From contig NZ_JAEQBW010000013.1 in assembly GCF_016679925.1 (NCBI RefSeq), positions 47,947 to 111,946 of the forward strand: a stretch of 64,000 bases of DNA, written 5' to 3'. The translations under genes were made by a program, and so were the position numbers. The stretch comes from Marivirga aurantiaca (lineage in GTDB: Bacteria; Bacteroidota; Bacteroidia; Cytophagales; Cyclobacteriaceae). The stretch's first letter is position 1. Each line of letters begins with the position of its first letter. The notes below the pieces were generated by a model. That model saw nothing but the letters and a program-made list of their open reading frames with translations, was not told where the DNA came from and made no database searches. Positions 38,014 through 47,344 of this stretch are shown piece after piece.

Positions 38014-40179
38014 ATGCGCTATTTCATCTTACTTCTAATTCTTCCCATATTATTTGTGTCATGCAAACCCGGACAGACTAATACTGAATCAAAGAGCGAA
38101 AAAGATCTTGAGCCATTATTTACTATTAATGAAACGAAAGTATACCCGGGTGAATTTATGTACGCTTATGAGAAAAGCAATAAAAATAAAGGAGAAACCG
38201 AAGCTCTGGAAGATTATCTCGAACTATACATTAACTTTAAATTAAAAGTTGAAGATGCCAAAAAAGCAGGACTGGATACTTTGCCCTCTTATCAAAATGA
38301 ATTAAAAGGTTATCTTCAGGATATAAAGAAACCCTATTTAGCTACAGAGCAGGTTACTGAAAATTTAATTCAGGAAACTTACGAACGACTTCAGGAAGAA
38401 ATTAATGCTTCACACATACTTATTATGGTTGAAGAAAATGCCAGTGCGGAGGATACACTGAAAGCCTACCAAAAAATTAACGACATCCGAAAAAAGTATC
38501 TTGCAGGAGAAAGTTTTGAAAAATTAGCACGCCAAGATTCGGAAGACCCTTCCGCTAAAAACAATAGTGGTGAGTTAGGTTGGTTTACAGCTTTCCAGAT
38601 GGTCTACCCTTTTGAGTCTACGGCCTACAACACTCCAGAAGGAGAAATATCAGATATTGTCAGGACAAAGTTTGGCTACCATATCATTAAAGTTAATGCC
38701 AAGAGGGAAACGCTGGGCCGTATCAAATTGGCACATATCATGATCCGCTATCCTGAAAAGGCCAATAGTGCCGATAGTGCTGCAACCTATAAAAAAATCC
38801 AAGATATCTATGAAGAATTGATGCGAGAAGATCAAAGCTGGTTCGCATTAGCCACAGAATATTCTGAAGATTTGAACACTAAAAACCAGGGAGGAAGCCT
38901 TCCATGGTTTGGAGCAGGAAATCTACCCCCCGGTCTGGAAAAAGCTGCGTTTGATTTGACAAGGCCCAATGAAATATCAAAACCTGTAGAGAGCCCATAC
39001 GGCTGGCATATACTCAAGCTGGAAGAAAAAAGAGGTGTTGGTAGTTTGGAAAGCATGGAGGAGAGCCTTACAAGAAGAATTCAAAGAGATCAACGTTCGG
39101 AATTGAAGATTTCAGAGGTACTGGAAACTTTGAAAAAAGAAAATAACTTCCGCAAAAATGAAGCTTCCTACTCTTATCTCAAAAAGAATAAAAACCTTAC
39201 GGATAGCCTGCTTACAGATAAGAACAAAAATGAAGTGCTTTTCTACATAGCTGATGAAGCATATACATTAGATGATTTCTTTAAGGATAGCAAGAAAAAA
39301 GCTCCATTGGACGAAGCCATTTATCAATTCGAAAAGAAAATGCTTTTGGCCTATGAGAACCGCCATCTGCCGCAGAAATATCCTGAATATAAAATGCTGG
39401 CAACAGAATATAGAGATGGCCTTTTATTATTTGAAATAATGAGCAAAAAGGTTTGGGATAAAGTAAGTTCTGATAGTATTGGCCTAAAAAAATATTATGA
39501 GGAACATCAAGAGCAATATACTTCTGACCCTATGGTGAAAGCAGATATATTTACTTTTAGTGACACCAGCAATATAAACACATTTAAAGCCCCGGTAGAA
39601 AATCACTTATATTATATTTCTAATCCTATTGAATGGCAAAACAAAAAGGAACTAAACGCTAAAATTGATCTTTTGAAATGGTTTAGCGATACTGTGTATG
39701 TTCAACTTAAAGGGCCAAAGCAGATGGTGAAATCGGATTCGATTTTGATATTTTCTACATTAAGTTCCACATTTAAGAAGATGGAGAGCATGGATCCTAT
39801 CTATTCCGATGAAAATAAAATATATTTGCATTTGCTTAGCAAAGCAAACGATGGATTATTGAAAATTTATAACAATTTAAATACTGTTCAATCAGGTGAA
39901 TATGTTATAGGGGAAACCATATCAGGCATGACGGTCCCGAAAGACAGAGGTCATCATCAATCATTTAATAATGATGGACATTATCAGATAATAAATGTGA
40001 AAGAAAGCATTCCTGAAAGATTAAAAACATTTGAGGAGTCAAAACCCGAGTTAATATCAGATTACCAAACCCATTTGGAAAATGAATGGATTGAACAATT
40101 AAAGCAAGAAAATAAAGTTATTGTTAACAAGGTTTTATTACAAAAATTAAAACGTGAAGCTGAAGAACAAAATTTATAA
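38014..40179 (+). CDS. periplasmic PpiC/parvulin-type peptidyl-prolyl isomerase, lipoprotein
   Basis: 721 residues from MRYFILLLILPILFVSC, a lipoprotein signal with Cys at 17; an in-frame TTG nine codons earlier (37987) would spoil the signal. Two parvulin domains in tandem: ~130-240 (INASHILIMVEE ... GELGWFTAFQMVYPFES ... FGYHIIKV, in pieces) and ~240-350 (LAHIMIRYPE, GGSLPWFGAGNLPPGLEKAA, YGWHILKLEEKR). A long C-terminal SurA-like region follows. It is probably an envelope chaperone for outer-membrane proteins. The stop overlaps the next gene by 26 bases. Confidence 0.85.
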   Translation: MRYFILLLILPILFVSCKPGQTNTESKSEKDLEPLFTINETKVYPGEFMYAYEKSNKNKGETEALEDYLELYINFKLKVEDAKKAGLDTLPSYQNELKGYLQDIKKPYLATEQVTENLIQETYERLQEEINASHILIMVEENASAEDTLKAYQKINDIRKKYLAGESFEKLARQDSEDPSAKNNSGELGWFTAFQMVYPFESTAYNTPEGEISDIVRTKFGYHIIKVNAKRETLGRIKLAHIMIRYPEKANSADSAATYKKIQDIYEELMREDQSWFALATEYSEDLNTKNQGGSLPWFGAGNLPPGLEKAAFDLTRPNEISKPVESPYGWHILKLEEKRGVGSLESMEESLTRRIQRDQRSELKISEVLETLKKENNFRKNEASYSYLKKNKNLTDSLLTDKNKNEVLFYIADEAYTLDDFFKDSKKKAPLDEAIYQFEKKMLLAYENRHLPQKYPEYKMLATEYRDGLLLFEIMSKKVWDKVSSDSIGLKKYYEEHQEQYTSDPMVKADIFTFSDTSNINTFKAPVENHLYYISNPIEWQNKKELNAKIDLLKWFSDTVYVQLKGPKQMVKSDSILIFSTLSSTFKKMESMDPIYSDENKIYLHLLSKANDGLLKIYNNLNTVQSGEYVIGETISGMTVPKDRGHHQSFNNDGHYQIINVKESIPERLKTFEESKPELISDYQTHLENEWIEQLKQENKVIVNKVLLQKLKREAEEQNL

Positions 40180-41050
40180 ATTATTTACTTTGTCAGGTAT
40201 TATCCTGTTATTTGGGGCTTGCGAATACATTAGCCTCAAGCAATATACTTCTGATGAACCGGAAGAAAAAAAGACTCCTATAGCCAAAGTTGAGAGTTCA
40301 ATTCTTTATCTGGAAGATTTAAAAGGAATTGTAGGAAAAGAAGCCTCCAGTACAGACAGTGCCAATTTAATGAACCGCTATGTTAATTCGTGGATTCAGA
40401 AACAGTTATTGATTGATGAAGCATCTGAAAAAATTAACTTTGATGTCGCTTCTATTGATAGAAAAGTGTTGGATTATAAATTTGCATTGATGGTGCATGA
40501 ATACAAAAAGTATCATGTAAGCCAGAATTTGGATACTTCCATCAGTCAAACAGAAATTGAGGAATATTACGATGAAAATAAAAACAACTTTGAGCTTAAG
40601 CAGAATATCATTAGGGGTTATTTTGTAAAAATCACTAAGAATGCTCCAAAAATAAAGAAGCTTAAGACACTTGTTTCTTCTAACAAAGAAGACGATTTCA
40701 ATGAATTAAAATCCTATTGTTTCCGTTATGCAGAATCTTACTTTCTGGAGGATTCTGTTTGGATAAATTTTGACGAAGTGATCAGAAATACTCCCTTTAA
40801 AAGCGTTTCCAATAAAGTACAGTTCTTGAAAACTAACAATTATGCAGAAGAGGAAGACGAAGATTTCCTTTACCTCTTAAAAATTAAAGAGTATAAAATT
40901 TCAGATCAAATATCTCCATTGGAGTTTGTAAGGAATGATATCAAGCAAATTATTTTAAATAAAAGAAAAGTGGCCATAGCCAATCAATTAGAGAAAGATG
41001 TGTTCGCCAGAGCGCAGAAGACAAATAAATATGAAATTTATAATGAGTAA
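40154..41050 (+). CDS. SurA-N-like lipoprotein without a PPIase domain
   Basis: 298 residues from GTG, overlapping the upstream gene by 26 bases. Lipoprotein signal LFTLSGIILLFGAC. The body resembles the helical chaperone part of SurA/PpiC (IAKVESSILYLEDLKGIVGK, VNSWIQKQLLIDEASEKI, EIEEYYDENKNNFELKQN), but no parvulin signature such as ASHILI or GWF is present. It is likely a binding-only partner of the two isomerases that flank it. Confidence 0.75.
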   Translation: MKLKNKIYKLFTLSGIILLFGACEYISLKQYTSDEPEEKKTPIAKVESSILYLEDLKGIVGKEASSTDSANLMNRYVNSWIQKQLLIDEASEKINFDVASIDRKVLDYKFALMVHEYKKYHVSQNLDTSISQTEIEEYYDENKNNFELKQNIIRGYFVKITKNAPKIKKLKTLVSSNKEDDFNELKSYCFRYAESYFLEDSVWINFDEVIRNTPFKSVSNKVQFLKTNNYAEEEDEDFLYLLKIKEYKISDQISPLEFVRNDIKQIILNKRKVAIANQLEKDVFARAQKTNKYEIYNE

Positions 41051-42380
41051 AATAAAAATAGTAGTGTTATTGGCCATTCTATACTTTTGCCAATTACTTT
41101 CAGGCTTTTCCCAAAATCAAATCGCTGACCAAATTATAGCTAAGGTAGATAATTTCATTATTTTGGAATCTGATTTGGCATTGGCCCAAAAGGAATACCT
41201 TTCCAGAGGTTACGCCCAAAGTGAGGCATCACATTGCAGAGTACTGGAAGACCTGGTAGTAAACAAACTCATGCTTGCCAAGGCCGTCATAGACTCTGTA
41301 GTAGTAGGCGATCAGCAGGTAGATGCTCAATTGGAAAACCGAATGAAAATGATGGTGAATCAGATTGGCTCAGAAGAAAAAATTGAAGAGTATTATGGGA
41401 AAACCCTGGAGGAGTTTAAAGTAGAGATCAGAGATGATATTAAAGAACAAATGGTAGTAGGTGAAATGCAACGAACTATCACCCAGGATGTGACCGTTAC
41501 TCCCAAAGAAGTACAGGAATTTTTCAGAAATATTCCTAAGGATAGTTTACCCTATTATTCTACCCAAGTACAGGTAGGACAAATAGTTAAGGATCCGGAG
41601 ATGAGCCGTGAAGCCAAAAACAGTGTGAAAGCAAGATTAGAAGGTTTAAGGGAACGTATACAAGGTGGCGAAGATTTTGAAGATGTGGCCAGGCTATATT
41701 CCCAGGAACCCGGAGCCAAGAAAACAGGTGGTAACATAGGTTTTTTCCAGAGAGGCGAATTAGCTCCTGAATACGAAGCAACAGCCTTGCGTCTTAAACC
41801 GGGGGAGATTTCAAAACCAGTGGAAACTGATTTTGGATTTCACTTAATTCAACTAATTGAAAGAAGAGGTAATGAATTTAATACCAGGCATATTTTAATT
41901 ATGCCAAAATTCACGAAAAAAGATATTGACAGAGCAACTAATTTTCTTGATAGCTTGCGAACAAACATCTTAGGTGATAGCATTAGTTTTGAAAAAGCTG
42001 CCAAAGAGTATTCAGATGATATGAACACATCATCAAGTGGGGGTTATTTTCTTGATCCTGAATCAGGCAGTACAAAAATCTCAGTAGAGGAACTTGACCC
42101 AAATGTGTTCTTTACAATAGACACAATGAAATTGGGCAGTATCACAAAACCATTAGTTTTTAATAAAAAAGATGGTTCTGAAGCGGTTAGAATACTATTC
42201 TATAAAGACAGGATAAGGCCTCATCAAGCTGATATTAGGCTTGACTATCAAAGAATTCAAAAAGCAGCTCTCAACAAAAAAAGGAGTGAAGTTTTAGCTA
42301 AATGGTTTACAGAGTCACAATCAGAGGTTTTTGTTACTATTGATGAAGCTTACAAAAGCTGCAATATTCTTAATAAATAA
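41043..42380 (+). CDS. surA: SurA-like periplasmic chaperone / peptidyl-prolyl isomerase
   Basis: 445 residues from MSKIKIVVLLAILYF (41031 and 40998 are possible earlier starts), with a signal peptide ending SGFSQ. N-terminal chaperone part ADQIIAKVDNFIILESDLAL, then two parvulin domains: ~170-285 (QVGQIVKDPE, GGNIGFFQRGELAPEYEATA, FGFHLIQLIERRG) and ~287-400 (RHILIMPKFTKKDI, SSGGYFLD). It folds outer-membrane proteins in the periplasm. Its start overlaps the preceding gene by 8 bases, and moxR follows after 2 bases. Confidence 0.88.
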   Translation: MSKIKIVVLLAILYFCQLLSGFSQNQIADQIIAKVDNFIILESDLALAQKEYLSRGYAQSEASHCRVLEDLVVNKLMLAKAVIDSVVVGDQQVDAQLENRMKMMVNQIGSEEKIEEYYGKTLEEFKVEIRDDIKEQMVVGEMQRTITQDVTVTPKEVQEFFRNIPKDSLPYYSTQVQVGQIVKDPEMSREAKNSVKARLEGLRERIQGGEDFEDVARLYSQEPGAKKTGGNIGFFQRGELAPEYEATALRLKPGEISKPVETDFGFHLIQLIERRGNEFNTRHILIMPKFTKKDIDRATNFLDSLRTNILGDSISFEKAAKEYSDDMNTSSSGGYFLDPESGSTKISVEELDPNVFFTIDTMKLGSITKPLVFNKKDGSEAVRILFYKDRIRPHQADIRLDYQRIQKAALNKKRSEVLAKWFTESQSEVFVTIDEAYKSCNILNK

Positions 42381-42382
42381 GT

Positions 42383-43357
42383 ATGGATAAATTCGAGAAT
42401 GAAGTTGAAGCTGCAAATGCTTTACATAAAAAGTACGGGGAATTAAAAACAGAAATTAATAAGATAATTGTAGGACAGGACGAAGTGGTAAAATTGGTGA
42501 TTAGCTCACTCTTCTGCCATGGGCATAGTCTCTTAATTGGTGTGCCCGGACTTGCCAAAACATTATTGATTAAGACCGTTGCTTCTGCCATGAGCCTGAA
42601 TTTTAATAGAATCCAGTTTACTCCGGATTTAATGCCCTCAGACATTCTGGGTGCGGAAACGCTTGATAAGGACAGGGACTTTAAATTTATTAAAGGAGCC
42701 ATTTTCAACAATATCATTCTTGCTGATGAGATTAACAGAACGCCACCTAAAACGCAAGCTGCATTATTGGAGGCCATGCAAGAAAAGAATATAACTATTG
42801 CAGGAGTAGCTTATGAACTCCCTAATCCATTTTTTGTGTTGGCTACTCAAAACCCAATTGAGCAGGAAGGAACCTATCCCCTACCCGAAGCACAATTGGA
42901 TAGATTTATGTTTAACATTGCGTTAGACTATCCTTCTTATGAAGATGAGATTAGTATTGTAAAGGCCGCCTCAAAGCAAGCCTCCCAAATAATTAATCCA
43001 GTATTAACCGCAGAGGAAATATTAGCTTTCCAGGAATTGGTAGATCAAGTACCCGTTCCGGACAATGTGGTTGAATATGCTGTGAAATTAGTTCATAGTA
43101 CGCGCCCTAACACTTCAATGGCCACAGAGCTTACCAATACCTATATAGAATGGGGAGCAGGGCCTCGCGCCTCTCAGTTTCTTATAAAGGGAGCTAAATG
43201 CCATGCATTATTAAATGGAAAGTATTCACCGGACATTGAAGATGTACAAGCTATAGCTATTCCTATTTTGCGTCACAGACTGGTGAGAAACTTTAAGGCA
43301 GATGCAGAAGGTGTATCTATTGAGGAAATCATTACTGAATTGAGCAAAGTCAAATAG
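42383..43357 (+). CDS. MoxR-family AAA+ ATPase
   Basis: 324 residues. VGQDEVV, a Walker A variant IGVPGLAKTLLIKTVA, Walker B NNIILADEINRTPPKTQAAL, sensor FVLATQNPIEQEGTYPLPEAQ LDRFMF region, and a C-terminal lid. MoxR ATPases help insert cofactors or assemble complexes, often with DUF58/VWA partners, but none of those follow here. It is instead coupled (2 bases) to surA, which suggests a role in envelope protein maturation. Confidence 0.9.
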   Translation: MDKFENEVEAANALHKKYGELKTEINKIIVGQDEVVKLVISSLFCHGHSLLIGVPGLAKTLLIKTVASAMSLNFNRIQFTPDLMPSDILGAETLDKDRDFKFIKGAIFNNIILADEINRTPPKTQAALLEAMQEKNITIAGVAYELPNPFFVLATQNPIEQEGTYPLPEAQLDRFMFNIALDYPSYEDEISIVKAASKQASQIINPVLTAEEILAFQELVDQVPVPDNVVEYAVKLVHSTRPNTSMATELTNTYIEWGAGPRASQFLIKGAKCHALLNGKYSPDIEDVQAIAIPILRHRLVRNFKADAEGVSIEEIITELSKVK

Positions 43358-43364
43358 ATTAAGA

Positions 43365-43384
43365 ATACTATCAAATTATAGTAT
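43365..43384. terminator. small hairpin between convergent genes
   Basis: Stem ATACTAT / ATAGTAT with a 6-base loop, spanning the stop codon of the minus-strand gene and 8 bases after the moxR stop. A/T-rich and without a clear T-run, so a weak terminator candidate. Confidence 0.35.
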
Positions 43385-43835
43385 CATCAATAATAAGGGT
43401 GTTCCCTGATAATTGGGTCCTGTATTGTCTAAGTCTTTTGGGTGAGGGGCCACTGGTAGGAAAGCCTTGATCATTGTAAAATGACGTTTCCTCATCACAT
43501 CCACATTCCAAATAAGACCCGCTTGTCCCTAGATTTACGTGGGAAATTAATGAGCAATCTAATTCAGGTTTGTAAGGACAAGTTCTTTCAAAGGCAGCAT
43601 AATCATTATCGCCCCGCTTTACTACCACTATTCCTCTCAGTCCAACATCATTTAAATATAAATGATTATCAAATTGCAAGCTTTGGTTACTCACAAGGGT
43701 GAGGTTTAAATACTCTTCAAAAGGAGCAGGTAAAGGCAACTCATCAATTAAAGCATCTGCATTTTCATCCTTGCAGGAAGAAAACAAGGCAAATGCTGAC
43801 AGCAATACCAGTGTTATATATTTCTTAATATTCAT
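43371..43835 (-). CDS. Rieske-like lipoprotein with degenerate cluster site
   Basis: 154 residues from MNIKKYITLVLLSAF (an upstream in-frame Met would precede the signal by 13 residues); lipobox FALFSSC. The body has the Rieske beta-fold pattern: RGIVVVKRGDNDYAAFERTC, PYKPELDCSLISHV, YLECGCDEETSFYNDQGFP and a final LRQYRTQL. In true Rieske proteins the ligands are CxH...CxxH; here the matching sites read CPY and CGCD with no His, so an iron-sulfur cluster is unlikely. The start overlaps the upstream dehydrogenase by 11 bases. Confidence 0.7.
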   Translation of the reverse strand: MNIKKYITLVLLSAFALFSSCKDENADALIDELPLPAPFEEYLNLTLVSNQSLQFDNHLYLNDVGLRGIVVVKRGDNDYAAFERTCPYKPELDCSLISHVNLGTSGSYLECGCDEETSFYNDQGFPTSGPSPKRLRQYRTQLSGNTLIIDDTII

Positions 43836-44679
43836 AAAATCCTTTTCCGCTTTTTCTACCGTTGTGTCCCGCATCTACTTTTTGTTGCTGTATTCTACTG
43901 GGTCTGAATTTTGGATCATAGTGAAACGATTCAAACATAGATTTTGTCACTGAGAAATTGGTATCTACACCAATCAAATCCATTAACGTAAAAGGCCCCA
44001 TTTTAAATCCAGAGCTTTCAACTAATTTATCAATTTGTTTAAAATCGGCCACTCCCTCTTCTGCAATTTTAAGGCTTTCTACATAAAAATGCCTTGCTAC
44101 CCTGTTAACGATAAAGCCAGGAGAATCTTTTGCCATTACAGCCCTCTTCCCCATTTTAACAGCTAATTCTTTTACAGTAAGTGCTGTTTGAATATCTGTA
44201 GCCACTCCACTAATGATTTCCACCAACTTCATAATATGAGCCGGATTAAAAAAGTGCATGCCTACTAACCTTTCAGGGTGCTTTAACCCTGCTCCAATTT
44301 GTGTAATGGGAATGGAAGAAGTATTGGTTGCGAAAATAGTATCAATGTTATTAAATTCTTCAAGCTTAGAAAACAAATCAATTTTTACCGACAACTTTTC
44401 CACTACAGCTTCTATAATTACATCAGCCTTCAATTTCTCCAGGTCAGTAATTAAAGTAACCCGGTCAAGACAATCCTCTTTTTGCTTTTCGGATACTTTT
44501 CTTTTTTCAATACCTTTTTCAAGATTCTTGGAAATGATGACTTTTGCTTTCTCCAAAGAATCCGTATTGATATCAAAAATAAAAGTTTTATAACCAGCCA
44601 TTGCAGACATTTGAGCAATTCCGGCTCCCATGGTGCCGGCTCCAACAACCGCAATAGTATTTATCTCCTCTATCTTCAT
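43825..44679 (-). CDS. 3-hydroxybutyryl-CoA (3-hydroxyacyl-CoA) dehydrogenase
   Basis: 284 residues, the length of the short single-function enzyme. NAD-binding motif IAVVGAGTMGAGIAQM at residue ~9, VIIEAVVEKL, the catalytic region NTSSIPITQIGAG and LVGMHFFNPAHIMKLVEII (His-Glu dyad), and KDSPGFIVNRVARHF. It oxidises 3-hydroxyacyl-CoA to 3-ketoacyl-CoA in beta-oxidation or butanoate metabolism. It lies 1 base after pheS with no other fatty-acid genes around. Confidence 0.93.
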   Translation of the reverse strand: MKIEEINTIAVVGAGTMGAGIAQMSAMAGYKTFIFDINTDSLEKAKVIISKNLEKGIEKRKVSEKQKEDCLDRVTLITDLEKLKADVIIEAVVEKLSVKIDLFSKLEEFNNIDTIFATNTSSIPITQIGAGLKHPERLVGMHFFNPAHIMKLVEIISGVATDIQTALTVKELAVKMGKRAVMAKDSPGFIVNRVARHFYVESLKIAEEGVADFKQIDKLVESSGFKMGPFTLMDLIGVDTNFSVTKSMFESFHYDPKFRPSRIQQQKVDAGHNGRKSGKGFYEY

Positions 44680-44680
44680 A

Positions 44681-45706
44681 TTAGCTCATATTTTTAAACT
44701 GATTCAAAAATCGGACATCATTTTCAGAATATAAACGCAGGTCATTTACCTGAAATTTTAGCATAGCAATGCGCTCAATTCCCATTCCGAATGCAAATCC
44801 GGTATATTCTTCTGAATCTATCCCACAATTCTCCAACACATTCGGATCAATCATTCCTGAACCCAATATCTCCACCCAACCGGAATACTTGCAAATATTG
44901 CATCCTTTTCCTTTACAGATGTTACATGAGATATCCATTTCGGCACTAGGCTCGGTAAATGGAAAGTATGAGGGTCTGAAACGCACTTTGGTATCTTGTC
45001 CGAAAAGCTCTTTGGCGAAATAATACAATGTCTGTTTCAAATCTACCAGCCCTACATTCTTGTCGACAAAAAAGCCTTCTACCTGATGAAAGAAACAATG
45101 TGCACGGGCAGATATCGCCTCATTTCTGTACACTCTTCCAGGCGCCAGGGTTCTGAATGGCGGTTTCTGGTTTTCCATGATACGAATCTGCACTGAAGAA
45201 GTGTGTGTTCTTAAGGCAATATCAGGATTGCTTTCTATAAAAAAAGTGTCTTGCATTTCCCTGGCAGGATGGTTTTCTGGAAAATTTAAAGCGGTGAAAT
45301 TATGAAAGTCATCTTCAATTTCCGGTCCGTCAGCTACATTAAAACCAATCTTCTGGAAAATCTCGACAATTCGATTATGAATAATGGTAAGCGGGTGAAC
45401 TGTTCCCAAATTTACCATTGGAGGCAAAGTTAAATCTATAGGTGCCTTAGAACCTGTATTTTCTTTAGAATCTTCCAATCCATCAATTAAAGACCTGAAT
45501 TTATCTTCTGCCAACTGCTTCACCTCATTGACAGCTTGCCCATAAGCCTTCCTCTCTTCAGGAGCTACATTTTTCATTTCATTGAAAAGTTCACCTAATA
45601 CACTTTTACGACTAATGAATTTTATACGGTAAGCTTCGAGTTCCTCCTGTGTACTTGCTGTAGACTGATTGATCTCATTACGCAGTTGCTGTATTTTATC
45701 TGCCAT
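44681..45706 (-). CDS. pheS: phenylalanyl-tRNA synthetase alpha subunit
   Basis: 341 residues. N-terminal coiled coil (residues 1-85), then the class II core: TVHPLTIIHNRIVEIF, FTALNFPENHPAREMQDTFF, RTHTSSVQIR, APGRVYRNEAISARAHCFFH, EISGSG-type WVEILGSGMIDPNVLENCGI and FAFGMGIERIAML. It charges tRNA-Phe as a heterotetramer with PheT, which is not in this window. A TAACTTTG element lies just upstream. Confidence 0.97.
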   Translation of the reverse strand: MADKIQQLRNEINQSTASTQEELEAYRIKFISRKSVLGELFNEMKNVAPEERKAYGQAVNEVKQLAEDKFRSLIDGLEDSKENTGSKAPIDLTLPPMVNLGTVHPLTIIHNRIVEIFQKIGFNVADGPEIEDDFHNFTALNFPENHPAREMQDTFFIESNPDIALRTHTSSVQIRIMENQKPPFRTLAPGRVYRNEAISARAHCFFHQVEGFFVDKNVGLVDLKQTLYYFAKELFGQDTKVRFRPSYFPFTEPSAEMDISCNICKGKGCNICKYSGWVEILGSGMIDPNVLENCGIDSEEYTGFAFGMGIERIAMLKFQVNDLRLYSENDVRFLNQFKNMS

Positions 45707-45741
45707 TTATATTAAAGTCAATAATGTTATTCTGTAAATAA

Positions 45742-45749
45742 CAAAGTTA
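45742..45749 (-). promoter_or_regulatory. candidate -7 element of the pheS promoter
   Basis: TAACTTTG on the minus strand, an exact TAnnTTTG match 35 bases before the pheS start. No convincing -33 element. Confidence 0.4.
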
Positions 45750-45846
45750 AAGTATTTAGTGGGATTTGTAAATGATGTGTGTGACTTGATTTAATTTTAA
45801 ACCTTTATACAAGAATAACCTTACTTAATTAACAGATGGTTTCAAA

Positions 45847-45877
45847 AAATAAAAAAGTCTGCCATTAGCAGACTTTA
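45847..45877 (-). terminator. intrinsic terminator of the cysC-cysD-cysN operon
   Basis: On the minus strand a stem AAAGTCTGC / GCAGACTTT with a 5-base loop, followed by a long T-rich tract (T6 A T6), about 60 bases after the cysN stop. Confidence 0.9.
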
Positions 45878-45936
45878 AGGTTATTTGAAGAATAATATCG
45901 AACCTATTTATCACTTATAATAAGTATTAATTTGTA

Positions 45937-47226
45937 TTAAATAATCATTCCTGCACCTACAGTTTCGTGAGTAAATTCATCAATAATAATCAAAGATCCT
46001 GTATTTCTGTTCTTCCGATACGGATCATATAATAGTGGGCGTGCGGTTTTAATGGTGATTCTCCCAATGTCATTAGCTGAAATATTACTATCCTTATCAT
46101 CCTTTTCTAAGGTATTTACATTCACTTTGTACTTTACCTCCTTAATGATACATTTGGTTTGATTGGTGGTATGCTTTACCAAATACTTCCCCCCTAATTT
46201 TAAAGGAGTAATATTCAACCAGCAGACCATTAAATCAATATCCTGTCCCATTGTAGGTTGGTTATTAGGTTTAGCCAGCATATCACCTCTGCTGATATCT
46301 ATTTCATCTTCCAAAGTAACAGTAACCGACATAGGAGGAAAAGCTTCATCCAACTCTCCATTCATGGTGGAAATAGATTTTATTTTGGAAGTAAAGCCTG
46401 AAGGCAATACAGTTACTTCTTCGCCTTTCCGGAAAATACCTCCACCAATTAAGCCAGCATACCCACGAAAATCATGGTATTTATCAGATTGCGGCCTGAT
46501 TACCCATTGTACCGGCAACCTGCTATCAATTAAATTCCTATCGGATGCTACCTGAACATTCTCCAATGTCCACAAAAGTGAAGGCCCTTTATACCAATCC
46601 ATATTTTTAGACTGATCAACCACATTATCCCCATTTAAGGCTGATATAGGAATGAATCTGATATCAGGTATCTCCAGTTTGGCATCAAAGCTTAAAAAAT
46701 CCTTTTGAATCTGATCAAAAACTTCTTCCGAATAATCCACCAAGTCCATTTTGTTGATACAAACAATGATATGTTTGATCTGTAACAATGAAGCTATAAA
46801 AGAATGTCGCTTTGTTTGCTCAATCACACCTTTTCTCGCATCTATTAAAATGATGGCAAGGTTTGCATTAGAGGCACCTGTCACCATATTCCTGGTATAC
46901 TGAATATGACCCGGGGTGTCTGCAATAATAAATTTTCTTTTTGGGGTGGCAAAATAACGATAGGCTACATCAATCGTAATTCCCTGCTCCCTTTCTGCTT
47001 TCAAACCATCTGTTAAAAGTGCCAGGTTCACATGCTCATCTCCACGATTACGGCTTGATTCTTCCATGGCATCCATCTGATCCTGGAAGATAGATTTTGT
47101 ATCATACATTAACCTGCCTATCAAAGTACTCTTTCCATCATCTACGCTACCCGCTGTGGAAAAGCGCAATAAATCCATGTCAAGATAGCCAGCAGTTGTA
47201 CTTTTGTTTTCTTTTACTTCTTCCAT
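45937..47226 (-). CDS. cysN: sulfate adenylyltransferase subunit 1 (GTPase)
   Basis: 429 residues, an EF-Tu-like GTPase. G1 FSTAGSVDDGKSTLIGRL, switch II DTPGHIQYTRNMVTGAS, NKMDLVDYS and ISALNGDNV are intact, followed by two beta-barrel domains. With CysD it makes adenosine 5'-phosphosulfate from ATP and sulfate, driven by GTP. It is a stand-alone subunit, not fused to CysC as in NodQ. It is last in the cysC-cysD-cysN run and 118 bases after cysD, with a repeat hairpin in that gap. Confidence 0.95.
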   Translation of the reverse strand: MEEVKENKSTTAGYLDMDLLRFSTAGSVDDGKSTLIGRLMYDTKSIFQDQMDAMEESSRNRGDEHVNLALLTDGLKAEREQGITIDVAYRYFATPKRKFIIADTPGHIQYTRNMVTGASNANLAIILIDARKGVIEQTKRHSFIASLLQIKHIIVCINKMDLVDYSEEVFDQIQKDFLSFDAKLEIPDIRFIPISALNGDNVVDQSKNMDWYKGPSLLWTLENVQVASDRNLIDSRLPVQWVIRPQSDKYHDFRGYAGLIGGGIFRKGEEVTVLPSGFTSKIKSISTMNGELDEAFPPMSVTVTLEDEIDISRGDMLAKPNNQPTMGQDIDLMVCWLNITPLKLGGKYLVKHTTNQTKCIIKEVKYKVNVNTLEKDDKDSNISANDIGRITIKTARPLLYDPYRKNRNTGSLIIIDEFTHETVGAGMII

Positions 47227-47294
47227 TTATATAATAATTAGAATCCGGATCGTTGAATTCGGATTGTTAAAATATTAGTTGTTTGTTCCGGTTC

Positions 47295-47316
47295 CGGTTT
47301 GTGAAGACACAAACCG
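47295..47316. repeat. GAGACAC-type hairpin, copy c
   Basis: Perfect 9-bp stem CGGTTTGTG / CACAAACCG around AAGA, in the cysD-cysN gap. The core GTG-AAGA-CAC matches GTG-GAGA-CAC at 9878-9901 although the outer stem differs, so the outer base pairs co-vary between copies. Confidence 0.65.
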
Positions 47317-47344
47317 AGGCGACATGCGACCCTTTCAACAGGTC

